Shown: positions 1-8,199, counted from the first letter of the stretch. The stretch: DNA of 33,452 bases from Actinomadura harenae (GCF_003696215.1 NZ_RFFG01000087.1:1-33452), one strand, 5' to 3'. Made by a program: numbers and translations. The notes: generated by a model from the sequence alone, not told the origin.

Positions 1-504
1 GTGGCGATCATCGGCTGCGGAGGCAGCGGCAAAACGACCGTGGGCCGTCGTCTGGCCGACGCGATCGGTACGCAGATCACGCACCTGGACGCGGAGTTCT
101 ACGACGACGAGTGGAACAAACTCCCCGCCGACAAGTTCGCCGCGCGGCAGGAAGAGCTGGTCTCCGCCGACACGTGGGTGATCGACGGAAACTACGCCTC
201 CACCTTGCCGATCCGGCTGCGCCGCGCGACCCACGTGGTTTTCCTGGACCTGCCCGCCCGCACCTGCCTGTGGGGCATCGCCCAGCGCCGTATGCGCTAC
301 CGGGGCGGCCAGCACACCAACGGCGTCTACGACCGCATCACCTGGAGCTTCATCACCTACATCTGGGGATACCGCCGGGAGATGGCTCCTCGGGTTCGTG
401 CGCTGCTGGCCGAACACGGCGGAGACGCCCAGGTTCACGTCGTCACCTCCCGGCGGGCCGCCAACCGGCTCGCCACCGAGTTGGAGCGGGCCGCCCGCAC
501 CTGA
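1..504 (+). CDS. P-loop adenylate-kinase/FlaR-like nucleotide kinase (probably 5'-truncated by window edge)
   Basis: A small cytoplasmic P-loop kinase of the 'topology modulation'/FlaR/adenylate-kinase-like group. A Walker A motif, GCGGSGKTT, lies at residues 5-13, followed by the strand-Asp segment HLDAEFYDDEW and the WVIDGNYAS segment characteristic of this group; an Arg-rich LID-like stretch (RRMRYRGGQ) sits near residue 100. The substrate is unknown. Family members usually have a few residues before the first beta strand, so the GTG at base 1 may be an internal Val and the true start may lie upstream. The stop is 20 bases before the next gene on the same strand, suggesting an operon with the methyltransferase and phosphotransferase-like genes. 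Family assignment is firm; the biological role is not. Confidence 0.8.
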   Translation: MAIIGCGGSGKTTVGRRLADAIGTQITHLDAEFYDDEWNKLPADKFAARQEELVSADTWVIDGNYASTLPIRLRRATHVVFLDLPARTCLWGIAQRRMRYRGGQHTNGVYDRITWSFITYIWGYRREMAPRVRALLAEHGGDAQVHVVTSRRAANRLATELERAART

Positions 505-524
505 CCTGCGGGAGGCGGTGAACG

Positions 525-1379
525 ATGCCGCCGACAGACCGGCCGTTCACCGATCCCGAGGCCGTGCCGGGGCTGTACGCCGACCGGGACCGTGTCCGCC
601 GCCGCAGTGACTCCCTACTCGGGGCCAAGATCCGAGGGCTTCACGTCGGCGAGACCACGGCGGCGCTTCTGGGGTCGACTGTCCCAGCCCCGGGCCTTGG
701 GGCCGATGGCGGCCCAGCGGTGATCGCCGATATCGGATGCGGGCAGGGACGTCCGACCCGCACGCTGAGGAGGCGGCTCCCGCTCGCCCGCGTCCTGGCG
801 GTCGATGCTTCACCCACCATGCTCACCCAGGCCCGCGCGCTCCTGAACCCCACGCCGGGCCCGGGGGTGGAGCTGCTGGCCGCAGACTTCCACCGGCTTC
901 CGCTGTCCAGCGGCGTCCTGGACGCGGCCACGGCTGTGTTCTGCCTGTACCACTCCGCCCACCCGGAGCGGGTCGTCGGCGAGATCGCCCGCGTGCTGCG
1001 GCCGGGCGGGGTGGCGATGCTGGTCAGCAAGTCCGCCGACAGCTACCGCGAACTCGACCTGCTCCTAGCCGCCAGCGGCCTGGATCCGGGCGCGCCCGAC
1101 CGGCCGAGCCTGTATGCCTCCGCCAGTGGCGAAATCCTCGCCGACCTGGCCGCGTCCGCTTTGACCGTGCAGACGGTCCTTCATGATCGGCACCTCTTCC
1201 GGTTCGGAAGCGTCGCGGCCGTGGCCGAGTACCTGCTGACCGTGCCCAAGTTCCAGATTCCTGCCCGGCTACCTGAAGATCCCGCCGCCGTCGCCGCGCA
1301 CCTCCGCTGCCACCGGGGCGACGGCTCGTTCACCATGACCTCCACAATCACCTACGTCCTCGCCTGGGGCGCTGCATGA
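525..1379 (+). CDS. Class I SAM-dependent methyltransferase
   Basis: A 284-residue methyltransferase with a Rossmann fold. Motif I (VIADIGCGQG) spans residues 67-76, the ribose-binding acidic residue is Asp94 in VLAVDAS, then come a motif II-like LLAADFHRLPL and the post-motif segment IARVLRPGGVAMLVS. This is the UbiE/Methyltransf_11 pattern; the acceptor cannot be read from sequence. The ATG is preceded by GGAGG (511-515) at 9-base spacing, which decides the start. Its stop overlaps the ATG of the next gene by four bases (ATGA), so the two are translationally coupled. With the upstream P-loop kinase and downstream phosphotransferase-like protein it could belong to a small-molecule modification cassette; that is inference. 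Confidence 0.85.
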   Translation: MPPTDRPFTDPEAVPGLYADRDRVRRRSDSLLGAKIRGLHVGETTAALLGSTVPAPGLGADGGPAVIADIGCGQGRPTRTLRRRLPLARVLAVDASPTMLTQARALLNPTPGPGVELLAADFHRLPLSSGVLDAATAVFCLYHSAHPERVVGEIARVLRPGGVAMLVSKSADSYRELDLLLAASGLDPGAPDRPSLYASASGEILADLAASALTVQTVLHDRHLFRFGSVAAVAEYLLTVPKFQIPARLPEDPAAVAAHLRCHRGDGSFTMTSTITYVLAWGAA

Positions 1380-2155
1380 CCCCGAGTGCGAACTGGCGCA
1401 AGCCCTACCGCGACAGCGCCTCATGCGCGGCAGCCGCCGCCCATCACGCGTGGTGGGCGGCGCTCGGCGCCCCGGTCCCCACCCTGCACACCGTCGGCCC
1501 CCGGGAATTGGTGTTCGAGCGTGTGCCAGGCCGCCACGCGCTCCCCGGAGACCTCCCAGCGCTCGCCGAACTCCTCGGCCGACTCCACCGGGGTGCCTAC
1601 GTCGCCGAACTCCACCGGGCACGCCTGGACCGGCCCTTCCGGACGGCCGACGGCACGGTCATTCCCGACTTCCTCCACCGGCGTCTGGACGCTCTCGACC
1701 GGCTTCTCCACGACCGGGAAGTCCCGTCGACTGGCCTCACGTTCGGCCAGGCCACTGGCGTCATCTATGCCGCGCTCGACGGCCCCGCCTGCCTCTATAA
1801 GGACAGCAACCCCCGGAATTTCCTGATCAGCCCGAGCGGCCCCGTCCTGGTCGATTTCGACGCCCTGACCCTGGCCCCGGCCGGATACGACCTGGCGAAA
1901 CTGCTTGTGACGCTGGTGATGACCCACGGCCAGCTGCCCACCGCACCGATACGCGAAGCGCTGACCGTCTACAACTCCGCGCTCACTCACCCGCCCTGCG
2001 ACCTGCGCCCCGTCCGATGGGCGGACCTGATGCACTGGGCCACCTTCCACCACATCCTGACCAGCCCCTACCAGGGACGCGGCGGCTACCGGCACCGCTG
2101 GACTCCCTATGAATTGGAAATCGCCCCGTCACAAGAGCCGGGATTTCCACCATGA
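1376..2155 (+). CDS. Aminoglycoside/choline phosphotransferase-like protein
   Basis: A 259-residue protein of the APH/choline kinase fold. The catalytic loop is YKDSNPRN (residues 141-148), with the catalytic Asp143 and metal-binding Asn148 at the expected spacing, and the DFD-type motif VDFDAL follows at about 159-164. Two departures are visible. The usual His before the catalytic Asp (HGD/HxD) is replaced by Tyr-Lys, and the N-lobe is short (about 50 residues before the hinge-like ELVFERVPG), with no clear nucleotide-binding Lys. It may therefore be a divergent kinase or a pseudokinase. It starts at the ATGA overlap with the methyltransferase. A resistance function cannot be inferred. Confidence 0.72.
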   Translation: MTPSANWRKPYRDSASCAAAAAHHAWWAALGAPVPTLHTVGPRELVFERVPGRHALPGDLPALAELLGRLHRGAYVAELHRARLDRPFRTADGTVIPDFLHRRLDALDRLLHDREVPSTGLTFGQATGVIYAALDGPACLYKDSNPRNFLISPSGPVLVDFDALTLAPAGYDLAKLLVTLVMTHGQLPTAPIREALTVYNSALTHPPCDLRPVRWADLMHWATFHHILTSPYQGRGGYRHRWTPYELEIAPSQEPGFPP

Positions 2156-2300
2156 ACGGGTGGCTCCGATACCGATCCAGCTGGACTCGGTGGACCAAGG
2201 CCCGTTCGTCAAACCAGAGGGAGGTTCCGAGGACGTAGCGACGCCTATCAGCCCGGCTCGGCCGCCGTGCAGGGCGGCTGAGGGAGTGCATGACATTGAC

Positions 2301-2335
2301 GTGCTTGACCTTGGTGATGGAGGTGTTGGTCCATG
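2301..2335 (+). promoter_or_regulatory. Recurrent island element, copy 1
   Basis: This stretch, containing GCTTGACCTTG followed by GGAGGTG and ending at CCATG, matches two other stretches in the window (10063-10099 on the minus strand and 10974-11008 on the plus strand). The GGAGGTG core (2319-2325) is a strong ribosome-binding sequence placed 7 bases before ATG 2333. That ATG is in frame with the ATP-binding protein and offers an alternative start 25 codons upstream of the one chosen. The similarity is seen directly; its function is unknown. Confidence 0.5.
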
Positions 2336-2407
2336 TTGGTCGGTTCGCTCGTGGAACATCCGGGATCGGTGATCGGTCGGCGGGCGAGAATCAGAGAGGA
2401 ACACGAA

Positions 2408-2893
2408 ATGGGGTTCAAGAAGGGGCCGCTGGGCTCGGCGGGTGAGTGGCTGTGGGGGCCGGATGAGATGCGGTGGAGGCGTACGTTCTCCGGCCGTCCG
2501 GATCAGACGGCCTCGGCGCGTGACTTCGCTACGACCTTGTTCGCCGGGTCGGCGTGCGTGGACGTGGTGGAGTTCGTGGTGTCGGAGTTGACCGCCAACA
2601 CCATCCGGCACACGCGCACGTGTGAGGACGGTGGTTGGTTCGGGCTGGAGCTGGTGTATGACGACCCGGCCTATATCGCGGTGGTCGACAACGGTGGCCG
2701 GGGTATCCCGGCTGTGAAGCAGCCGGTGGATCTGCTGGCCACCAGCGGCCGGGGCCTGTACCTGGTCTCCCAGCTCGCCTACAAGATGGGCATCGAGGGC
2801 AGCCCTGGGCTCGGGCACAAGGTCTGGGTCGAGCTCGACCTCGACAAGCCCATGGGGGGCTCGTTCGGCCTGGAGGTCTCTGCCGCCTCGTAG
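2408..2893 (+). CDS. RsbW/SpoIIAB-like ATP-binding protein (HATPase_c_2)
   Basis: A 161-residue single GHKL ATPase domain, the anti-sigma-factor-like type very abundant in actinomycetes. The N-box is VVSELTANTIRHT (Glu60, Asn64), the G1 box VVDNGGRG (92-99) and the G2 box SGRGLYLVSQLA (113-124). Known relatives are serine kinases or anti-sigma factors acting on STAS-domain antagonists; no sigma factor or STAS partner is present here, so it is an orphan. The chosen ATG has GAGAGGA upstream (2394-2400). An in-frame ATG at 2333 with an even better GGAGGTG would give 186 residues. A 12-bp hairpin directly follows the stop. Confidence 0.83.
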   Translation: MGFKKGPLGSAGEWLWGPDEMRWRRTFSGRPDQTASARDFATTLFAGSACVDVVEFVVSELTANTIRHTRTCEDGGWFGLELVYDDPAYIAVVDNGGRGIPAVKQPVDLLATSGRGLYLVSQLAYKMGIEGSPGLGHKVWVELDLDKPMGGSFGLEVSAAS

Positions 2894-2895
2894 CA

Positions 2896-2926
2896 GGGAC
2901 CAGCCTGCGCATATCAGGCTGGTCCC
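2896..2926 (+). terminator. Hairpin terminator after ATP-binding gene
   Basis: A perfect 12-bp stem (GGGACCAGCCTG with CAGGCTGGTCCC) around a 7-base loop starts 3 bases after the stop codon. No U-run follows, as is usual for G+C-rich actinobacteria. Confidence 0.75.
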
Positions 2927-2955
2927 CGCGCTAAGGATACGGGAGCCGGGTTGAA

Positions 2956-2998
2956 GGCCCCGCCCATTGTGCCGATTTCGGACGCAACGGGCGGGGCC
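2956..2998. terminator. Second hairpin, possible bidirectional terminator
   Basis: A 14-bp inverted repeat (GGCCCCGCCCATTG against CAACGGGCGGGGCC, one mismatch) encloses a 15-base loop. It lies about 30 bases beyond the previous hairpin, so the pair may insulate the lipoprotein gene that follows. Confidence 0.5.
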
Positions 2999-3261
2999 TC
3001 CGTCGTTCACCGAGGCACCCAACGACTGGGCGTGTGCACACCACTCCATGTGGCCTTCTGCGTCCCGCGGCGTTCCAGGTGGCTCGGGCGTCAGGGGGAC
3101 GTTCCATGTCCGGACACATGGGGTCGCGTCCATGGAGTGATGTCACGATCGAGTCAAGGGTCCAGGCCGGAGACTGATGCGCCCTTGTGGGCCGTGGGAC
3201 GCCTCCCTAAGCTACTCGCCGTTGTCAAGCGGCCACCTAGCGTAGCTTGGGGGATTTGGCA

Positions 3262-3813
3262 GTGGTTTCTCGTCGGCTGGTCGTTCTCGGGACGGTCTGC
3301 GCCATCGGCAGCGCGTTGGCGTGCACGGCGTGTTCGGAGCATCGGGTGGCTGGCAGCCCTGTCACCGGGCGTCTTCCAACGGGGCCTCCGTCGGTGACCG
3401 CCGAGAAGGCTGTGACGGATGCGTACGCCGCCTACTGGGACGTCTCGACGCGTGCGGCGGGATTGCCGCGAGATCAGGGGTGGGCGGTGCTCGCGCCCTA
3501 TTCGGAGCCTGAGCACACCGAGCAGCTCCTGGAACGCGTGGGGAAATGGCAGCGGAAGGGGATCGAGCCGTGGGGGTACGTCGTCGCCCACGCGCAGTCG
3601 GTCAAGGTGAACGGTTCCACGGCACGGCTGCTCGACTGCCAGGACGCCTCGCATGCCGCGGTCGCCAAGGCCAAGACCCACGCGGTGATCTCCGGGACGA
3701 CCGGCAGCCCGGATGTTCACATCGCCGCGGACATGCAGCACGACCCAGACGGCCGGTGGCGGCTCAAGCAACTGACGATCCTGGAGACCCCGTGCTCAGC
3801 ACAGCGCTCCTGA
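3262..3813 (+). CDS. Small lipoprotein of unknown function
   Basis: A 183-residue predicted lipoprotein. It opens with SRR, a hydrophobic stretch and a Cys-containing lipobox region (GSALACTACS), so it is probably anchored outside the membrane. The rest (AYAAYWDVSTRAAGLP, then a domain ending near RWRLKQLTI) resembles the small secreted NTF2-like proteins often found near actinobacterial conjugation loci; that is a recollection, not a firm family call. GTG 3262 is chosen because GGGGGA lies 7 bases upstream; a TTG at 3247 has no ribosome-binding site. Its 3' end overlaps the next gene by 22 bases, so the two are probably co-translated. Confidence 0.68.
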   Translation: MVSRRLVVLGTVCAIGSALACTACSEHRVAGSPVTGRLPTGPPSVTAEKAVTDAYAAYWDVSTRAAGLPRDQGWAVLAPYSEPEHTEQLLERVGKWQRKGIEPWGYVVAHAQSVKVNGSTARLLDCQDASHAAVAKAKTHAVISGTTGSPDVHIAADMQHDPDGRWRLKQLTILETPCSAQRS

Positions 3814-4604
3814 CATCGGTACTGATGGCCGGGCAGGCGGCCCTGGCCCCTGCGGTGCTCCTGGATCCCGGTCCCCGGCAGGGCGCGAAGACCGAGCCCT
3901 GGGGCTACAACGTCTTCGCCCGGGTTCCGGGATCGCAGCCCCATCGAGGCGGCAGCAGCCATGGGCACGCCCCACGAGCGGGGAACAGCGCGGGGGCGAG
4001 CCCGACGTGCGTGGTGGAGCCGGGCACGACGACGCCCGTCGACGTTTGCGGCCGGGGCGATTCGCCGAACGCCTCCGATCACGCGGCATCGATAGGACCC
4101 GCTGCTGCGTCAGTGACACCACAAGAGCTGGCGGAACAGGCACTCAGCCGTCTGGTGCTGCCCGTACTCAAGGTCCGGACCGCGCCGCCTCGCGGGCGGG
4201 ACGGCCTGGTGGGGTTGCGGGAGTTCTTCTGGGCCGAACGCTCGGGATGGCACCCGCTCACCAAACGAGCCGAAGCTGGCGGCGTCTGGGCGCAGGTCAC
4301 GGCGACTCCCCACAGCCTTGTCGTGGACCCAGGAACCGACGAGCCCGTGACGTGTTCCGGGCCGGGAACCCCCTTCGACTTCTCACGTTCACCGAGGTCG
4401 CAGGACATCGGCTGCACGTACCTGTACCGGCGTTCGTCGGCGGGAATGCCAGGTTCTGCCTACCGGGTCAGGGCCGAGGCGGTTTGGACCGCGACCTGGG
4501 TCGGCTCCGGCGGAGTCGGCGGTGTGTTGCCGTCACGAACGAGATCCTCCAGCTTCCCTCTGCGGGTGGCCGAAGGCCAAGCGCTGATCCAGAGAATTTC
4601 CTGA
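3792..4604 (+). CDS. Secreted protein with PKD-like C-terminal domain (conjugation-locus type)
   Basis: A 270-residue protein with a hydrophobic N-terminus (LLTSVLMAGQAALAPAVLL) but few positive charges. A disordered Gly/His/Pro region follows, then TPQELAEQALSRL and a C-terminal beta-rich domain: GGVWAQVTATPHSLVVDPG, VTCSGPGTPFDF, DIGCTYLY, YRVRAEAVWTATW. This order matches a secreted family, often mislabelled 'ATP/GTP-binding protein', that I associate with type IV secretion-like conjugation loci of actinobacterial integrative elements; it has no P-loop. The start is GTG 3792, with GGAG five bases upstream inside the preceding lipoprotein gene. No VirB4, TcpE or FtsK-like gene follows, so the pair looks orphaned. 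Confidence 0.62.
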   Translation: MLSTALLTSVLMAGQAALAPAVLLDPGPRQGAKTEPWGYNVFARVPGSQPHRGGSSHGHAPRAGNSAGASPTCVVEPGTTTPVDVCGRGDSPNASDHAASIGPAAASVTPQELAEQALSRLVLPVLKVRTAPPRGRDGLVGLREFFWAERSGWHPLTKRAEAGGVWAQVTATPHSLVVDPGTDEPVTCSGPGTPFDFSRSPRSQDIGCTYLYRRSSAGMPGSAYRVRAEAVWTATWVGSGGVGGVLPSRTRSSSFPLRVAEGQALIQRIS

Positions 4605-5684
4605 TCGCCTGGGACGGACACGGGCTTCCGAGGGCATTCGTTGATTCGGCTGGAGAATCCGCACAGGTGGGTGGCACCTCTTTTCCCTCCTCAGAGACGC
4701 CGGCACAGGCGGGCGAGGCCGCAGTCTCGGCGCTGTGATCCTGCGGCCATGGAATCGTTGCGGCGGACGACAATGCCCGTCCGGCATGATGCGGAACGGC
4801 GCACCTGCCGTCGGTCGCCAAATTGATCTGTCCGCAGTTAAGTAGAGCCGTCCTCCAGCGCGTGAATCCTCAGGGTCGGAAGTTGGAGTGTCGCGAAACA
4901 AGTACTGGCCTATTTGTTCAACCTTCTTTCGAGTCCGTCAAGGCGAGAGGCACTGGAGTGTGCCCGCATGGGGCGCGCGACCCGTGGTGACTTTAGGTCG
5001 CCGTCTGGAATCTTTAAAACCGATCCGCGATCCACACTATTTCGGGGCGAAGTCGGGCAAGGGGTATCGAAGCAATGGGGGGGTTGTGAGGGGGTTGTGA
5101 GGGGTGATTGAGGGGGTCTTCTGGACGCATACCCCCGGGGTGGTATTCCAGGCGCAGGTCAGGTGGGGTCTGGGGTGGCTTCGGGCGCCCCGACTTGTCT
5201 CCCAGAGACACCCCTGTAGTAGACGCGCGCGATGCGACGGCGAGGCCCGCCGGTGCGTCATCCTCTTCCTCGTTCCCTCTCTACCCTTTATTCACTTCGC
5301 TTTGAAAGCGACGCCAACGCTTCCTGCGGGGGCGGGAAGTTGAGTCTTCGGGGGAGACGTGTGGCGAGACGACTGGACCCCCTTGGTGGGCTTTTCTGAA
5401 TGAAGATGTGGTCGTGATCCGCAGGGGGGTTCGTGCACGTCTATTCTGAGGATGTGGCGGCGCGTGAGCGCGTCAAGTATTTCACGGTCGGGATCGGATA
5501 ATCTTTCGGGTGTTCGTTCGCATGTTAGGGAAGCCTCTCCAGCCGTTCGGGTGACGGTATTTGTTGTGTGTTGTGGGTGTGGAATGGCCGTGATCGAGGG
5601 ATGGTGAATGTAGACGAAAGTGCGAATCCTGGTTCCGGTGGGAAATGATGTTCCCGCGCCGGGATGGAGAAAAGGAGTCATGGA
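4605..5684. other. 1.08-kb stretch without a supportable gene
   Basis: No reading frame here shows recognisable protein features. Base composition is visibly less G+C-rich than the flanks (for example 4815-4935 and 5450-5600). It contains the G-rich repeat at 5077-5116, a small palindrome TCGCTTT-G-AAAGCGA at 5297-5311 and the 5' region of the downstream gene. It could hold an origin, a regulatory region or decayed genes. Confidence 0.5.
5077..5116 (+). repeat. Four-tract G-quadruplex motif with TTGTGA direct repeats
   Basis: Four G tracts of 7, 5, 4 and 5 bases are separated by loops TTGTGA, TTGTGA and TGATTGA. This fits the G3+N1-7 quadruplex rule with at least four Gs in every tract. The loops make an imperfect direct repeat of period about 11. 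No gene covers it. Confidence 0.7.
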
Positions 5685-6743
5685 ATGTCCGCGAACACCA
5701 TCCCCGCCCCCGCGAACACCACCCCTGATGTGAGCGACGCCGCCCCCACCGCGCCCGCTGCGCCGCCCGCTGCGGCGGACTACCCGGCCGCCTGGGATGA
5801 GGACATGCGGCGCGTGTGGGATGCGCTCACGGCCACGGGTGGCGGCACGGTCGCTGTGATCGCGAAGACGGCCGGGACGCCCCAGAAAGCCGTCAGGGAC
5901 GCTCTCAAGACCATGGTCGACTTGGGGCAGGTCGTCCGTGACGGCGACGTGTGGCGTCCCACCCCCGCCACCCCGGGCCACGACGGTAGGGACGCTGCGC
6001 CGGACGCGCCCGCACCGAACGCCCCGGCCACGGACGGCGCGGCCACGGACGGCGCGGCCACGGATGCCCCGGTCACGGACGGGGACACCGCACCCGCACC
6101 GGACACCCCGGCCCCGGTTCCGGCGTTGACGCCGGAGAAGATCGCGGACGCGATGCGGATCATGGGTGAGGAGTCCGGGCGGCGGGCGGCGGCGAAAGCC
6201 GATTTGGAGGAGCGTGAGCGGCGGGAGGAGGACCGCCGTGCGGCGGCTGTGGCGGAACTGGCGCGGGCTCACGCGATCGAGTCGGCGCGTGAGGGGTTGG
6301 CGGACCTGATCGCGTCGGCTACGGCCGCGTACGCGGCGGTAGCCGACGGTGCGGACGCCGACGCGATCATTACGGCTCTTGTGCCGGTGTTCGACGCCGT
6401 CAACGCGCTGGCGGTCGCGACCGGGAACGCCCGCCCCCGCCGCGCCCGCACCACCGGCGGGATGATCCCGACCGGTGGCCCGGTCGCCACTGGCGACCGC
6501 AAGCCCCCTACCCCGTTGCGTCCGGCCGTGGCCGCGCACATGAACGCCCACCCCTACACCGACTTCACCCCGGGTGAGATCGCGCGCGTGTTGGACCGGT
6601 CGTCCGGCGCGGTCGCCAACGCGTTGGCGACCATGGCCACCCAAGGCGACGCCGTGCTGACGTGCGAAAGGCCCATGCGCTACCGCGCCGCCACCCCCGC
6701 CGACGCCGACAACGCCGCGACCGGAACGGACACCGCCGCGTAG
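5685..6743 (+). CDS. Protein with two terminal winged-helix-like domains
   Basis: A 352-residue protein with three parts. Residues 35-91 form a MarR/winged-helix-like unit (WDEDMRRVWDALTATGGG, then KAVRDALKTMVDLGQV and a VWRP wing). Residues 95-150 are a low-complexity Ala/Pro/Asp linker containing ATDGA repeats. Residues 150-250 are Ala-rich and helical, with a charged coiled coil (DLEERERREEDRR). Residues 276-336 form a second winged helix (FTPGEIARVLDRSSGAVANAL, then CERPMRYRA). It is probably DNA-binding, perhaps bridging two sites; I do not recognise a named family. ATG 5685 is preceded by AAAGGAG at 7 bases; an in-frame ATG at 5664 lacks a site. A strong hairpin follows the stop. Confidence 0.78.
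   Translation: MSANTIPAPANTTPDVSDAAPTAPAAPPAAADYPAAWDEDMRRVWDALTATGGGTVAVIAKTAGTPQKAVRDALKTMVDLGQVVRDGDVWRPTPATPGHDGRDAAPDAPAPNAPATDGAATDGAATDAPVTDGDTAPAPDTPAPVPALTPEKIADAMRIMGEESGRRAAAKADLEERERREEDRRAAAVAELARAHAIESAREGLADLIASATAAYAAVADGADADAIITALVPVFDAVNALAVATGNARPRRARTTGGMIPTGGPVATGDRKPPTPLRPAVAAHMNAHPYTDFTPGEIARVLDRSSGAVANALATMATQGDAVLTCERPMRYRAATPADADNAATGTDTAA
6027..6086 (+). repeat. 15-bp tandem repeat inside the winged-helix gene
   Basis: Four tandem units of GCCACGGACGGCGCG-type sequence encode the ATDGA-like linker repeats. The first two units are identical and the last two diverge, so the array could expand or contract in frame. Confidence 0.7.
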
Positions 6744-6750
6744 CACCCAT

Positions 6751-6789
6751 GCCAAGGGCGGGGCCGGGGAACCGGCCCCGCCCCTTGGC
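6751..6789 (+). terminator. Terminator after winged-helix gene
   Basis: GCCAAG-GGCGGGGCCGG pairs with CCGGCCCCGCC-CTTGGC across a GGAA loop, with one bulged C. The stem starts 8 bases past the stop codon. Confidence 0.82.
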
Positions 6790-7206
6790 GTTGCGGCCGT
6801 GTCCCCGTACGGACGGGTGCGAGGTTCCTGGGCCATGGCGGTGGCCGACACCCGTGAACGGCATGGAGACGGCCACCGCCGGACGGCCGATGCCGGTCGC
6901 CCCATCCGCACCGCGCCGAACGTGCCTGCTCGGGTGTCCGGATATCGCCGCCCGTCCCACGGGTGTACGCGGCCGGACATGCCGCGCGACCCCGTGTGCG
7001 CCCCACGCCCGGCGGGCTGTCGCCGTCCGCTGGCGACGTCCGTGCGTGTGCGGGCACGTCAGGGCCCCGGCGACGGCAACAGCTAGGGCCATGTGCCCGC
7101 CGCGTCGGAACCGCCCAGCGTGGCGGTGTGCTGGCGGTCATCGGGCTGGTGGTGAGCGGCCAGCCGTGCCGGTGGTGAGCGGCCCCTGTCGGCTGGTGGT
7201 GGGTGG
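6790..7206. other. Gene-free stretch between terminator and lectin 1
   Basis: No frame here has a convincing start, composition or motif. The final part (7146-7206) is a diverged repeat shared with 8134-8199. No promoter or RNA gene is recognised. Confidence 0.45.
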
Positions 7207-7211
7207 TCAGG
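7146..7211 (+). repeat. Diverged direct repeat R2, copy a
   Basis: About 66 bp aligns at roughly 80 percent by eye with 8134-8199; both begin CTGGTGRTGAGCGG and end GGGTGGTCA. This copy covers the stop codon of lectin 1. Confidence 0.6.
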
Positions 7212-7674
7212 AGATCCGGGTGACCTTGAAATCGGTGGGTCGATCGGTGTCGGTGGCGTAGAGGTCGTTGAAGGCGTTGGTGCGCAGGTAGCGGTTGGTG
7301 ACGCTGCTGTAGAACCGCTTGGAGTTGTCGGGGCCAGGTGTTCGCCACCGCAGGGCGCGGTCGTTGACGTCGCACCGCGAGGTGTAGACGGTGCCCTTGG
7401 CGTCGCTGTCCAGGCATCTTCCGGTCGCGACGTTGCGCAGCCGCACGGTTTTGTCGGCGGCCGGGGTCCATGCCCACCGCTGGTTGCGACTGCCTTGAAC
7501 GCACTTGGTCATGGATGTGCGTTCCACGTTGTTGTTGGTGAGGCACCCCCAGGTCGACTCGATCCGGACGACCGCTCCGGACGGCGGATCTGCGGCCGCC
7601 ACCACCGCCTGACCCGCTCCAGCCAGGGCCACCAGCACCGCACCGGTCAGTGCGGGCGATACGAACCAGCGCAT
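7207..7674 (-). CDS. Secreted ricin-type beta-trefoil protein (lectin 1)
   Basis: A 155-residue exported protein with the signal peptide MRWFVSPALTGAVLVALAGAGQAVVAAA. The mature part is a short beta-trefoil-like domain with QxW-type motifs: NQRWAWTP, CLDSD with a nearby LRWRTP, and YLRTN. Cys pairs (GCLTNNN/TKC and GRCLDSD/SRC) match the ricin B repeat pattern. Such domains bind carbohydrates; the ligand here is unknown and no enzymatic domain is attached. The start ATG has a strong GAAGGAGA just upstream. It is transcribed leftward, away from lectin 2, which shares its architecture. Upstream is a short palindrome GTGATCAC. Confidence 0.8.
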   Translation of the reverse strand: MRWFVSPALTGAVLVALAGAGQAVVAAADPPSGAVVRIESTWGCLTNNNVERTSMTKCVQGSRNQRWAWTPAADKTVRLRNVATGRCLDSDAKGTVYTSRCDVNDRALRWRTPGPDNSKRFYSSVTNRYLRTNAFNDLYATDTDRPTDFKVTRIS

Positions 7675-7930
7675 AGAAGATCTCCTTCAGGTTCTCGCAG
7701 GCCGCAGGGTGATGCGGTACCGATTCCCCGACAGCGCGTGATCACTCACAGTGAAAGAAAGATTGCTGTTTGTGACGCGAAACTGCTTGAGCCGGTCCGG
7801 CGACGGATGGGACGGCCCGCCCGGCGGTCGGCCCACAGGGGCACCGGGCCGACCGGCCCGCGCAGGGTGGGGCCGGAGTATCGGCGGGAACGGGCCGTCC
7901 GTGACATCGGCCCGGACCGCCACTCTCCCC

Positions 7931-8060
7931 GTCCATCTGTCACCAGGCCGTGGCCACTCCCCCAGCGCCCTCGTTGACCATCCACCGCCAACGACACGTC
8001 CGCCAGCCGCCGATCTCACTGGCCACACGCCACCAGTTCCTGGTCGCCAACCCTCAGATT
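7931..8060 (+). repeat. Diverged direct repeat R1, copy a
   Basis: It aligns with 8968-9091. Shared blocks include ACCGCCAACGAC, CGTCCGCCA, CCACACGCCAC, TTCCTGG and CATCAGATT/CCTCAGATT. Identity is roughly 75-80 percent by eye, with one 3-base gap. The copies bracket lectin 2. Confidence 0.65.
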
Positions 8061-8133
8061 CGGGCGGTGGGGGTGAGCGGTTGCGGTTCTGGCGTTATGC
8101 GCCCACCGGGACTGGTGGTGGGCGATCTTCGCT

Positions 8134-8199
8134 CTGGTGATGAGCGGTCAACCGCTCCGCCGGTGAGTGGCCGTGTCGGCCGGTGATGGGTGGTCAAGG
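8134..8199 (+). repeat. Diverged direct repeat R2, copy b
   Basis: Partner of 7146-7211, in the same orientation. Here it lies upstream of lectin 2, whereas the other copy overlaps the 3' end of lectin 1. Confidence 0.6.
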
